DNA from: CALZKI01 sp045124055
GTDB taxonomy: Bacteria; Bacillota; Clostridia; Lachnospirales; Lachnospiraceae
NCBI GenBank assembly: GCA_045124055.1
Contig: JBGVKZ010000058.1
Span: 1 to 64,000, forward strand
Direction of reading: 5' to 3'
DNA length: 64,000 nt
In this document: piece after piece, positions 43,112-51,231 of the stretch
Position numbering within the stretch: position 1 is the first letter of the stretch
How the letters are laid out: each line of letters starts with the position of its first letter
Translations under genes and position numbers: made by a program
Notes under the pieces: generated by a model
Seen by the model: only the letters and a program-made list of their open reading frames with translations
Databases searched by the model: none
What the model was told of the DNA's origin: nothing

Positions 43112-44944
43112 TTACTTTTCCTCCACTTTTGGTGATTCCTCTTTTTCCCTTATGGCTAGGTGAACAAAAATTGGAATACACACAATAATGCTATAAATAT
43201 ATCGAAGTGCCGCCATCGGACCTGCCATACAGGTCAGCAAATACACCACAGGTAAACATAATAGTAAAATGCCTCTTTTATCTTTTTTGTAAATCGACCA
43301 AATAAAAGCGTAAATGTAAAACCACACATATAAAACGGTTCTGAATAAATAGCCTAAAACCGGTGTATACTGTGCATTGCCTTCATAAAATAACGGGTCA
43401 TATACTTTACTTGCCAGTGGGAAATAATTTTCCTTCGTAATTTCTGGTCCAACTCCAATCAAGGTGTGATACAAAGATATTCCCATAGTAGCGTATGAAC
43501 CCTGATTTAGCGGAAACCAATATCCAAGAGTGTTCGTCACAAGACTTTCGAAATACTCGTCCGGAAATTGCAAACCAACTTTTACCCATAATTTAAAGAA
43601 TGATACAGTATTTTCTCGAAGCAAGCTTTCGTTGGCATAATTCTTAATCGCATCTGAATTATACGGATTATAATTTGGTATATCTATATCTCTAATATAT
43701 AAGCAAATTTCATTATATAAGTCCTCTGACAGCTCGTCTCCTCTATAAGCCGCCACCCTGGCAAGACACTGAAGCGGCACACTCAAAGTCTCTCTATAAG
43801 TATCTGGTTCTCTTGCCTCCACAGAACGTATCAATGCATCGTTGCAAAGTCCTGTCAATACATAAATTGCCATCAAAAGTATAAGGATTTTCAGTTTGTC
43901 CTTCCACCCCTTTACCACAAAAAGACCGATAACTATAAATAGAATCACCGCATACAAAGCATTGTTTCTAAAAAGTGCCAAGAGCACATTACTTACAATC
44001 AGTCCGAAATAGGAATACCATTTAAACTGCTCTTTATCATAAAGTAATCGAATGTAAAAAATCACACTAATCAAAAAGAAGGCTGCACAAAGCACATCTT
44101 TGGTTGAACTAATGGCAAAAAGGGCATTCATTGGAAACAATGCAAAAAACAAAAGTGTTCCAACGCGAATTCCGCGATACACCTTCTTTCTATACAGGTA
44201 TAACAAACTGTATGCAAAAGAAGCAGATAAAACAAACATCTGAATCAAGGTATAGAACTGAAAGCCTGCGGAAACATTTCCCATATTTATTCCAAGCTCA
44301 TACGCCTGACCCATTAACAGAGTGTGAATAAGTGGGTGGTGCGTAGAATGGGTATATAAAAATACATCCTTTAACTGATCCTTTGCATCAAAAACAAAGT
44401 TTCCCGGCCAGTATGCTAAGAAGATTGGTATATAGCATACAAAAATAATTGCCCACACACATAGAAAATAAAGCCACGGTTTTTTTACCGTTTCTTTTTC
44501 CAATGCAATTTTCTGTTTTTCTTTCAGCCAATGGGAAGCTTTATCTGTAAGAAGAAAAATTTCTGCCGAAAGTGGCACAGTCAAAAAAGAAATTCCTGCC
44601 ACCAAAAAAAGCTGTAAAATTCCGTCTTTCAAAGAAATGAAAATATCATTTACATAATGGGCATACGCCCCATAGACACAGGCTAGTGCCACCAGGACAC
44701 CAGCCAGTGTAGATAGTATTTTTAAACGTTTATCACGATTTGTTAAAAAGCGGCACAAAACAAATCCACCAAAAAGAAATACTAAAATTGCACCTACATT
44801 ATAGCCCCAATAAAGACCTGTAAAATAATTGCTGATATCCGAATTTAGTGAAAAAATCTTAGATATCGACAAAACTGACAGATATGCAAGAACCATACTG
44901 ACAATTCTCTTTATAGCCTGATGCTTTTCAAAAAAGGTGGTCAT
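43112..44944 (-). CDS. Large polytopic membrane protein (DUF6020-like)
   Basis: 610 residues from the ATG at 44942-44944, which has RBS AAGGAG. There are about 13 membrane segments, and a loop with YWPGNFVFDAKDQL and THSTHHPLIHTLLMG after the first group, the pattern of DUF6020 proteins related to GT-C type membrane glycosyltransferases. The Asp in the first outer loop (FDAKD) could serve like the catalytic acidic residue of GT-C enzymes, which is inference. Function unknown. It follows the second aminotransferase gene by 16 bases. Confidence 0.7.
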   Translation of the reverse strand: MTTFFEKHQAIKRIVSMVLAYLSVLSISKIFSLNSDISNYFTGLYWGYNVGAILVFLFGGFVLCRFLTNRDKRLKILSTLAGVLVALACVYGAYAHYVNDIFISLKDGILQLFLVAGISFLTVPLSAEIFLLTDKASHWLKEKQKIALEKETVKKPWLYFLCVWAIIFVCYIPIFLAYWPGNFVFDAKDQLKDVFLYTHSTHHPLIHTLLMGQAYELGINMGNVSAGFQFYTLIQMFVLSASFAYSLLYLYRKKVYRGIRVGTLLFFALFPMNALFAISSTKDVLCAAFFLISVIFYIRLLYDKEQFKWYSYFGLIVSNVLLALFRNNALYAVILFIVIGLFVVKGWKDKLKILILLMAIYVLTGLCNDALIRSVEAREPDTYRETLSVPLQCLARVAAYRGDELSEDLYNEICLYIRDIDIPNYNPYNSDAIKNYANESLLRENTVSFFKLWVKVGLQFPDEYFESLVTNTLGYWFPLNQGSYATMGISLYHTLIGVGPEITKENYFPLASKVYDPLFYEGNAQYTPVLGYLFRTVLYVWFYIYAFIWSIYKKDKRGILLLCLPVVYLLTCMAGPMAALRYIYSIIVCIPIFVHLAIREKEESPKVEEK

Positions 44945-44960
44945 CGTTTTGCTCCTTAAC

Positions 44961-46139
44961 CTATTGATTGTTTTTTTCTGCACGAAGTTTTTCTACGAAG
45001 CGTTTGAAACGTTCCATAGCAATTTTTAAGTTATCTAGGGAATATGCGTAAGAGATACGAAGGAAACCTTCGCCACTGTTACCAAATGCTGTGCCTGGTA
45101 CAGCCGCAACTTTTTCTTCCTCCAAAAATCTTGTAGCAAACTCATCACTAGTCATACCGAATTCTTTGATACAAGGGAATACATAGAATGCACCAAAAGG
45201 CTCAAAACATTCCAGTCCCATTTCACGAAAAGCATTAACCAAATATCTTCTTCTCTGGTTATAGGCTTCACGCATTTCTTTTACATCTTCATCGCCATTT
45301 TTCAAGGCTTCTACCGCAGCGTACTGGCTGGTTGTAGGTGCACACATAATCGCAAACTGATGAATTTTGGTCATCTGTCCGATGATGTTTGCAGGTCCAC
45401 AAGCATAACCAAGTCTCCAGCCTGTCATTGCATAAGCTTTTGAGAAACCGTTAATTAAAATAGTTCTTTCCTGCATTCCAGGAAGAGAAGCAATAGATAC
45501 GTGTTCTCTGCCGTATGTAAGTTCTGAGTAAATTTCGTCAGAGATAACGATAATGTCTTTTTCAATAATAATTTTTGCGATTTTTTCCAAATCTTCCTTA
45601 GTCATAATTGCACCAGTTGGATTATTTGGGAAAGCAAGGATAAGACATTTTGTCTTGTCTGTAATAGCTGCTTCTAATTCTTCAGCTGTGAGTCTAAATT
45701 CATTTTCAGCTTTTAAATCAATAATAACCGGTACTCCGCCTGCCAAAATTGTGCAAGGCTCATAAGAAACGTAGCAAGGCTGAGGAATAATTACCTCTTC
45801 CCCTGGATTTAACATTGCACGAAGGGCGATATCAATAGCCTCAGAGCCACCTACGGTTACAATAACTTCGTCATTATAATTATATTCAATATTCTGTTTT
45901 CTCTTTAAATAGTTGCAGATTTCCATTTTTAATTCTTTTAAACCTGCATTAGATGTATAGAAGGTACGACCTTTTTCTAAGGAATAAATACCCTCATCAC
46001 GAATGTGCCATGGAGTATCAAAATCAGGTTCACCAACACCAAGTGAAATAGCATCCTTCATTTCACTTACAATATCGAAGAATTTACGGATACCTGAAGG
46101 TTTGATATCAACGACTTTATCTGCTAATGGATTTCTCAT
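44961..46139 (-). CDS. Class I PLP-dependent aminotransferase (PatA/AraT-like)
   Basis: 392 residues. Motifs: SLGVGEPDFDTP, TSNAGLKELK, NPTGAIM, ISDEIYSEL, and PLP-lysine GFSKAYAMTGWRLGY. This is the group of broad aromatic/alanine aminotransferases in Firmicutes. The ATG overlaps the TGA of the Lrp-type regulator upstream (ATGA), so the two are translationally coupled, and the regulator may respond to its amino acid substrate. Confidence 0.92.
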   Translation of the reverse strand: MRNPLADKVVDIKPSGIRKFFDIVSEMKDAISLGVGEPDFDTPWHIRDEGIYSLEKGRTFYTSNAGLKELKMEICNYLKRKQNIEYNYNDEVIVTVGGSEAIDIALRAMLNPGEEVIIPQPCYVSYEPCTILAGGVPVIIDLKAENEFRLTAEELEAAITDKTKCLILAFPNNPTGAIMTKEDLEKIAKIIIEKDIIVISDEIYSELTYGREHVSIASLPGMQERTILINGFSKAYAMTGWRLGYACGPANIIGQMTKIHQFAIMCAPTTSQYAAVEALKNGDEDVKEMREAYNQRRRYLVNAFREMGLECFEPFGAFYVFPCIKEFGMTSDEFATRFLEEEKVAAVPGTAFGNSGEGFLRISYAYSLDNLKIAMERFKRFVEKLRAEKNNQ

Positions 46140-46618
46140 GGTGTGATTTTCTCTCTTTCATCTTCTTCTTTTTTGGATAAAATTGTTCCGTGTTCTTTGT
46201 ACTTTTTCAAAATAAAGTGTGTTGCTGTGCTAAGTACAGAATCCAAGGTTGATAATTTATCGGATACAAAGCTTGAAATTTCTTTTAAGGACTTTCCTTC
46301 CAAAGAAACTAATAAATCATAACCTCCAGAAATCAAGTAAACTGCATGCACTTCCGGATATTTGTAAATTCTTTCCGCAATATTATCAAAGCCTTGACCA
46401 CGCTGTGGGGTTACACGCACTTCAATAAGAGCATTTACTCTTTCTAAAGAAGTCTGTTCCCAGTTAATTAAAGTATGATAGCCACAAATAATGCCTTCCG
46501 CTTCCATTGCCGCCACTTCATTCGCCACATCTATTTCCGCTTCTCCAAGCAAAACCGCCAGTTCTTTAATGGAAATGCGGCTATTTTTTTCGATAGTCTT
46601 TAAAATCTGTTCTCTCAT
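46136..46618 (-). CDS. Lrp/AsnC-family transcriptional regulator
   Basis: 160 residues: a winged helix-turn-helix (about 1-55; ISIKELAVLLGEAEIDVANEVAAMEAEGII) and an AsnC/RAM ligand domain (about 65-140; VHAVYLISGGYDLLVSLEGK). It probably senses an amino acid and controls the coupled aminotransferase gene. It lies 12 bases after the AIR-synthase-like gene. Confidence 0.92.
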   Translation of the reverse strand: MREQILKTIEKNSRISIKELAVLLGEAEIDVANEVAAMEAEGIICGYHTLINWEQTSLERVNALIEVRVTPQRGQGFDNIAERIYKYPEVHAVYLISGGYDLLVSLEGKSLKEISSFVSDKLSTLDSVLSTATHFILKKYKEHGTILSKKEEDEREKITP

Positions 46619-46630
46619 TGTTTTCTCTCC

Positions 46631-47617
46631 TTATTCAAACATTTGATGTAAACCATCTGATTGAGATGGCTCTAAAAATCTTTTTTCATAGTCATTCATT
46701 ACCACTCTATCATTACCATCAGTGGTTTTTCCAATTACCGTTGCAAAAATCTCCTGTTTTCTCAATTCCTCTACTAAATCGTGTCCATTATCCGTTACTA
46801 TCAATAATGCACCGCCGGATACAAAATAATATGGATTTAGTCCAAAAAATTCACAAATCTCAATAGTTTCCTGCTTTACGGGAATTTTCTTCATATCAAT
46901 TTCCAGTCCAACGCCTGAGCTTTCTGCCAACTGCCAAAGAGCACTGAAAATACCGCCTTCTGACACATCGTGCATTGCCGAAACGCCGGACTTAATGGCG
47001 GTGGCGGCCTCAGGTACTACGGATAGGAAGTTTTCAAATTCCTCCGCGGAATCTATCATACTTTCCGGATACCTTGTAACAAGCTCGCTCCTACGCTCTT
47101 TTGCAAGTAAATAAGTTCCTTCCAGTCCAATCCATTTTGTCATAACAACATCTTGAAAAGGTTTTGCACCTTTTGTATATACAATTTCGTCTTTTTTCGT
47201 TTTTCCAATTCCAGTCAGAGTAAGCACTGGTCTTGTTACAGCGTCTGTAATTTCTGTGTGTCCTCCGGCAATCTGTATATCTAAATTTGCACAGGCATCT
47301 TCTATTTCTTCCATATATGCCTTAATTTTATCTTCTGTCGTTTTCTTCGGGAATAAGGCAGAAACCATAATTGCCACCGGCATTGCTCCGCCTGCTGCCA
47401 AATCGTTGGCTACATTGTAGACAGAAACTTTTCCAGAGCCTAATTTAGAGCAAGTAATCGGGTCTGTTGTAACTCCTACTACTTCGCCCTCTTTAAACTG
47501 TAAAAAGGCACAGTCTTCCCCTAAAGCTGCGCCTACAATTACTTCTTCTCTATGGGTTTTTATCTTTTTTAAGACCGAACGTTTAAGCACGCTGTCTGAC
47601 ACTTTTCCTAATCTCAT
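46631..47617 (-). CDS. AIR synthase-like (HypE/PurM fold) protein
   Basis: 328 residues from the ATG at 47615-47617 with RBS AGGTGG. PurM fold: GEDCAFLQF, TTDPIT, VANDLAAGGAMPVAIM, AGGHTEITDAV and HDVSEGGIFSALWQLAE. Members of this group are often labelled hydrogenase maturation factor, but no hyp genes are here, and the C-terminal Cys of HypE is absent (the protein ends DGLHQMFE). It could be an ATP-dependent enzyme of unknown substrate. It lies 29 bases after the VanW protein. Confidence 0.8.
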   Translation of the reverse strand: MRLGKVSDSVLKRSVLKKIKTHREEVIVGAALGEDCAFLQFKEGEVVGVTTDPITCSKLGSGKVSVYNVANDLAAGGAMPVAIMVSALFPKKTTEDKIKAYMEEIEDACANLDIQIAGGHTEITDAVTRPVLTLTGIGKTKKDEIVYTKGAKPFQDVVMTKWIGLEGTYLLAKERRSELVTRYPESMIDSAEEFENFLSVVPEAATAIKSGVSAMHDVSEGGIFSALWQLAESSGVGLEIDMKKIPVKQETIEICEFFGLNPYYFVSGGALLIVTDNGHDLVEELRKQEIFATVIGKTTDGNDRVVMNDYEKRFLEPSQSDGLHQMFE

Positions 47618-47646
47618 AAAAACCACCTGTGTCTTTTTCTATTTCT

Positions 47647-49116
47647 TTATATATCTGGATTTGCAACAATTTGGCCTGATGCAAGCATTGCCGCGATATT
47701 TTTCACGTGGTCAATATTTCCTGTACCAATAGCCGCATTGATTTCAGCTAAAACCTGCGGATTATCTGTTGCAGTTCCCACAGTAGCACTTCTTGGAGAT
47801 TTTGCATAATTACTACTGTTTACCTGTGTTCTTGAAACTTCCACACCATCTACATATACAACTTTCCAAAGTTCTGCTTTATAACCAATATGAGCAGACT
47901 GTACTTTTACGTAACCTACCGGCTGAGAAGGGTCTGCATAAATGACTTCATTAGTTGGAACATCCGTAGAAAGTACCACACTTTCATATACTACTTTTCT
48001 GTTGGCACTTCGTTCTTCTACCCCGTAAATGTTGAATGTAATGTGTTTATCCTCTGTGGTAATTCCTTCCACATAGATTGGATAATCCGTATTATTTACA
48101 AATTGGAAATCCTTTCCGGATGACTCAGCTACTGCCGCGTCAGCAGAAGGACTTACATAGGTTACAATCATCGAATGATTATGTCTTTCCGTAACCTCCA
48201 ATTCCGCTAATAATACCGCGTTATATAAGGTAGTTGAAACCTGACAAATACCACCGCCAAGAGAATCCACCACTTTACCGCTCACATAAGAGCCTGCCGG
48301 ATAATATCCATTTTCATATGTATATGGAGAAACTAATTCATAAGTAGAAAACGTATCGCCCGGATAAACCACTGTGCCGTTAATCAATCTACAACCATTT
48401 CTTACATTAGCACTTCTTTCTGCACCTGATGTAGCAAAACTTGTTGTATAACTGCCTAAAACATCTTGCACAACAGACAATTCTTCCACACTACCCTTTG
48501 GCGTAGTCTCTACAATTTCCATTGCAACCTGGCAATCTGCACGTTCCCAGTCATTCATCAAATAGTTGTATGCACTTTCCGTAGATGCATCTACGTCAAC
48601 GCTATATCCTATTTGACCTTCAATAACCGTAAATTCACCATTTTTACGTTCTAAGCTATAATCTATTTCTTCTACATCGTATTTAGAACATTCTTCTGCT
48701 ATAATGCTTCTAATTTCTTCTTTATCGACGCTTAATTCAATATTATAAACGACGTTATTTTCCTGTAAATCCTTTGTGGCTTTATATCTCTCCACAAAAT
48801 TTCCGCCTTTGCCATGGCTAATGGCCTCACTGATTACTTCCGGATTCACCCAGTTAAGCCCCAAGTCTGCCATTTTAACAGTTACTTCGTTATCTTCTAC
48901 TGTAAGGAAAGTTATCTCTTTCTCCCCAAGTGTAGCCACATAGTCAAAAACTTCCTGCTTTGCCTCATCTTCTGTAAGGTTAGACAAGTCTAATTCATCG
49001 GCATAGACACCAGACAGAATGGTATTATCTTCTTTTGCATAAACCGGCATCTGATTGGATAGAACAAGAAATCCGGTAACTATTATTATGGATATGTATA
49101 AAACAATCTTCTTCAT
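47647..49116 (-). CDS. VanW-domain surface protein with PG-binding-4 and G5 domains
   Basis: 489 residues from the ATG at 49114-49116. A signal peptide (about 1-28, ending YAK) or signal anchor precedes a PG_binding_4-type domain (about 35-205), a VanW domain (about 225-355; GTVVYPGDTFSTYELVSPYT, GGGICQVSTTLYNAVL) and a G5-like segment (about 365-440). Such proteins are common in Clostridia and occur outside vancomycin-resistance clusters. The domains suggest contact with peptidoglycan. The function is unknown. It follows a 34-residue sORF by 38 bases under one promoter. Confidence 0.9.
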   Translation of the reverse strand: MKKIVLYISIIIVTGFLVLSNQMPVYAKEDNTILSGVYADELDLSNLTEDEAKQEVFDYVATLGEKEITFLTVEDNEVTVKMADLGLNWVNPEVISEAISHGKGGNFVERYKATKDLQENNVVYNIELSVDKEEIRSIIAEECSKYDVEEIDYSLERKNGEFTVIEGQIGYSVDVDASTESAYNYLMNDWERADCQVAMEIVETTPKGSVEELSVVQDVLGSYTTSFATSGAERSANVRNGCRLINGTVVYPGDTFSTYELVSPYTYENGYYPAGSYVSGKVVDSLGGGICQVSTTLYNAVLLAELEVTERHNHSMIVTYVSPSADAAVAESSGKDFQFVNNTDYPIYVEGITTEDKHITFNIYGVEERSANRKVVYESVVLSTDVPTNEVIYADPSQPVGYVKVQSAHIGYKAELWKVVYVDGVEVSRTQVNSSNYAKSPRSATVGTATDNPQVLAEINAAIGTGNIDHVKNIAAMLASGQIVANPDI

Positions 49117-49154
49117 AGTACGCCTCATTTCTTCACATTAATATAATTGAATCC

Positions 49155-49259
49155 CTAGAAAAAGTATGCTAAAGTAGGAACTAGCATAGCTAAAACAACA
49201 ATTATAATAATAATTGATGATATAATTCTTTTGGCTTTCTTATTGTATAAATTAAACAT
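49155..49259 (-). CDS. Small 34-residue single-pass membrane protein
   Basis: Too short for usual gene calling. ATG at 49257-49259, RBS GAGGTGAT four bases before it, stop TAG at 49155-49157. It has a basic N-terminus (NLYNKKAKR) then one hydrophobic helix (about 12-33) with SSIIIIIVVLAMLVP. The codon pattern, the RBS and an almost consensus promoter (49287-49315) all support it. It resembles in layout the tiny tail- or N-anchored proteins (DUF4044, Prli42) of Firmicutes, but I cannot confirm the family. It is the first gene of the VanW operon. Confidence 0.65.
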   Translation of the reverse strand: MFNLYNKKAKRIISSIIIIIVVLAMLVPTLAYFF

Positions 49260-49286
49260 AGTATCACCTCAATCTACTGAAAGGAT

Positions 49287-49315
49287 ATTATATATGAACT
49301 TCTCTGTTTTTGCAA
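49287..49315 (-). promoter_or_regulatory. Promoter of the sORF-VanW operon
   Basis: TTGCAA (49310-49315), 17-base spacer, TATAAT (49287-49292) on the minus strand. It overlaps the first codons of the divergent gene at 49294. Confidence 0.65.
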
Positions 49316-49911
49316 GTTTTATGATTTTCGTAGTTTTCCTAATTTGGCTTCAATACGAAATCAAAAAACACAGTCGTTACGATAGAAAAAAAGAAAAAGA
49401 ATATTGGGCAAGAGAGCAAGAGGCAAATTCTACCAGAAAACAAAGTCTCGATGGTCTTACCTATATTACTATTCCTCTAGATTCCTTACCTATGGATATT
49501 TTAACTGACGATGAGGTAGTCAAAGAGTATCATGAAACCATAAAAACTCTTTCTACCGAAAAAATTGTAAACTTTACCGGTATATCCAATACAGATTTAA
49601 AACTTCAATATGGTGTTGGCAATCTACCACTTTTGTCTCAATATGACCAATGTTATACTACCCTTGCAAGAACTCTGCAACAGTGGGGACAAAAACTTTA
49701 TGATAATGGCTATAAATCCGAATGTCTCACTGTTTTGGAATTTGCAATAGAAACCGGCACAGATGTCAGTGGTACTTATCGCCTTTTAGCACAGATGTAT
49801 GTGAAAAATGGCGACAAAGAAAAACTGCTTTCCCTAAAAGAAGCTGCTAAAAAATTGAACTCCGCTATGCAAAAGCCTATCGACCGTATGTTGCAAGAAT
49901 TTGATCTGTAA
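49294..49911 (+). CDS. Membrane-anchored protein with TPR-like C-terminus
   Basis: 205 residues from the ATG at 49294-49296 with RBS AAAGG. One membrane segment (about 3-21), a charged coil (25-50), then a soluble helical region. The C-terminal part (about 120-195; ARTLQQWGQKLYDNGY, LTVLEFAIETGTDVSGTYRLLAQMYVKNGD) looks like two or three TPR units. Its first codons overlap the divergent promoter of the VanW operon, and its last 35 bases overlap the convergent exonuclease gene. Function unknown. Confidence 0.7.
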   Translation: MNFSVFASFMIFVVFLIWLQYEIKKHSRYDRKKEKEYWAREQEANSTRKQSLDGLTYITIPLDSLPMDILTDDEVVKEYHETIKTLSTEKIVNFTGISNTDLKLQYGVGNLPLLSQYDQCYTTLARTLQQWGQKLYDNGYKSECLTVLEFAIETGTDVSGTYRLLAQMYVKNGDKEKLLSLKEAAKKLNSAMQKPIDRMLQEFDL

Positions 49912-50584
49912 TACGGCTGGCTTCATTTCTTGTAAGGCGGTCTAAATCATATAAATAATCGATTTTGTGTAAGGTTATCAGCTTGGATAACCTTTCTTTT
50001 TGGGCATTTGTAATAGGACTTTCCCTTTTCACATTGTAAATAAGCTTTTGTGGCAAAAAATCCTTTTCACCCTCTTTATAAAAGTCTTTGGCTAATTTTT
50101 GATATAGTTTGTGAGTGGCAACAGCATCCTCTAATGCTCTGTGGGCTTTTTGCTCAATCTTATAATAAGTACACAAATAAGAAAGTCTTCTGCTTTCTAA
50201 CGTTGATAAATATTTTCTTGCAATTTTCAACGTGTCGATACCCTCTTTTTCGTATTTATTTTTTCCGTCCATATTCACTACAGCCTTTTTCATAAAGGAA
50301 TAATCAAAAAGTACACTGTGCCCTAGAAAGCATTCTTCACCTGAAAAGTCCAAAAATTTAGGTAACACTTCTTCGATTGGCAAAGCATCTTTTAAATCTT
50401 CATCACATATTCCCGTAAGCTCTATGACTTTTTCAGTAAGTAATCTGCCGGGATTAACAAAACTTTGAAAAGTATCCACAATTTCTCCATTTTTTACTTT
50501 TACTGCCCCAATTTCTATAATTTTATCGGTTTTAGGATCCAACCCCGTAGTCTCCAAATCCAAACAAACGTAATCTTGTATCAT
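49877..50584 (-). CDS. DnaQ-type 3'-5' exonuclease
   Basis: 235 residues. Exo I DLETTGLDP, Exo II GHSVLFDYSF and Exo III with HRALEDA are intact, so it is a DEDDh exonuclease of the epsilon/PolC proofreading type. A C-terminal helical tail of about 60 residues (TNAQKERLSKLITL, NEASRITDQIL) follows. It could act in DNA repair or RNA turnover. The start overlaps the stop of nth (ATGA), so it is in an operon with the repair gene nth. Confidence 0.9.
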   Translation of the reverse strand: MIQDYVCLDLETTGLDPKTDKIIEIGAVKVKNGEIVDTFQSFVNPGRLLTEKVIELTGICDEDLKDALPIEEVLPKFLDFSGEECFLGHSVLFDYSFMKKAVVNMDGKNKYEKEGIDTLKIARKYLSTLESRRLSYLCTYYKIEQKAHRALEDAVATHKLYQKLAKDFYKEGEKDFLPQKLIYNVKRESPITNAQKERLSKLITLHKIDYLYDLDRLTRNEASRITDQILATYGR

Positions 50585-51231
50585 GCTTTGTTTCTCTTTT
50601 TATTTCTTTTTTTATAGTCTGCACAAACCTCCTGTAAAAAGCATTCTTCACATTTTGGGGTAGGTGCTTTGCAAATCGTTCTGCCTAACGTAATAATTTG
50701 GATATTATATAGTATCCAATGGTCTTTGGGCAGCTCTTTCATTAAGTCAAATTCAATTTTGACAGGGTCGTCATTTTTAGTGAGTCCAAGTTTCTTAGAA
50801 ATTCTCTTTACGTGGGTATCTACAACCACGCTTGGCTCATTATAAATATTGCCACGTATCACATTTGCTGTCTTTCTGCCTACACCCGCTAAAGATGTAA
50901 GCTCCTCTAATGTCGATGGCACTTTTCCGTGAAATTCATCGCGAAGTTTTTTACAACATTCGATAATATTTTTTGCCTTGTTATGATAAAATCCTGTGGG
51001 CTTAATATCCTGCTCTAACTCCTTTAAATCGGCATTGGCGAAGTCGTCAATACATCGATATTTCTGAAACAAATCCTTGGTGACAATATTCACTCTTGCG
51101 TCAGTACACTGAGCACTTAACATCGTAGCAATCAAAAGCTGCCAGGCATTTTCGTGATTCAGATAGCAAACATATTCTCTACCATATTTTTCATCAAGCA
51201 AGCGTAAGATTTCCTGTGTATTTTGCTTCAT
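50581..51231 (-). CDS. nth: Endonuclease III
   Basis: 216 residues. LLSAQCTDARVN, the helix-hairpin-helix LAGVGRKTANVI with catalytic Lys, VDTHVKRISKKLGL with catalytic Asp, and the 4Fe-4S cluster C-x6-C-x2-C-x5-C (CKAPTPKCEECFLQEVC) are all present. It removes oxidised pyrimidines and nicks the backbone. Overlaps the radical SAM gene upstream by 38 bases. Confidence 0.97.
   Translation of the reverse strand: MKQNTQEILRLLDEKYGREYVCYLNHENAWQLLIATMLSAQCTDARVNIVTKDLFQKYRCIDDFANADLKELEQDIKPTGFYHNKAKNIIECCKKLRDEFHGKVPSTLEELTSLAGVGRKTANVIRGNIYNEPSVVVDTHVKRISKKLGLTKNDDPVKIEFDLMKELPKDHWILYNIQIITLGRTICKAPTPKCEECFLQEVCADYKKRNKKRNKA

Noticed and set aside
47647..49116. VanW as evidence for vancomycin resistance
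   Set aside because: VanW domains are common in susceptible Clostridia; no vanH, vanA-type ligase or vanX is present, and ddl looks ordinary.
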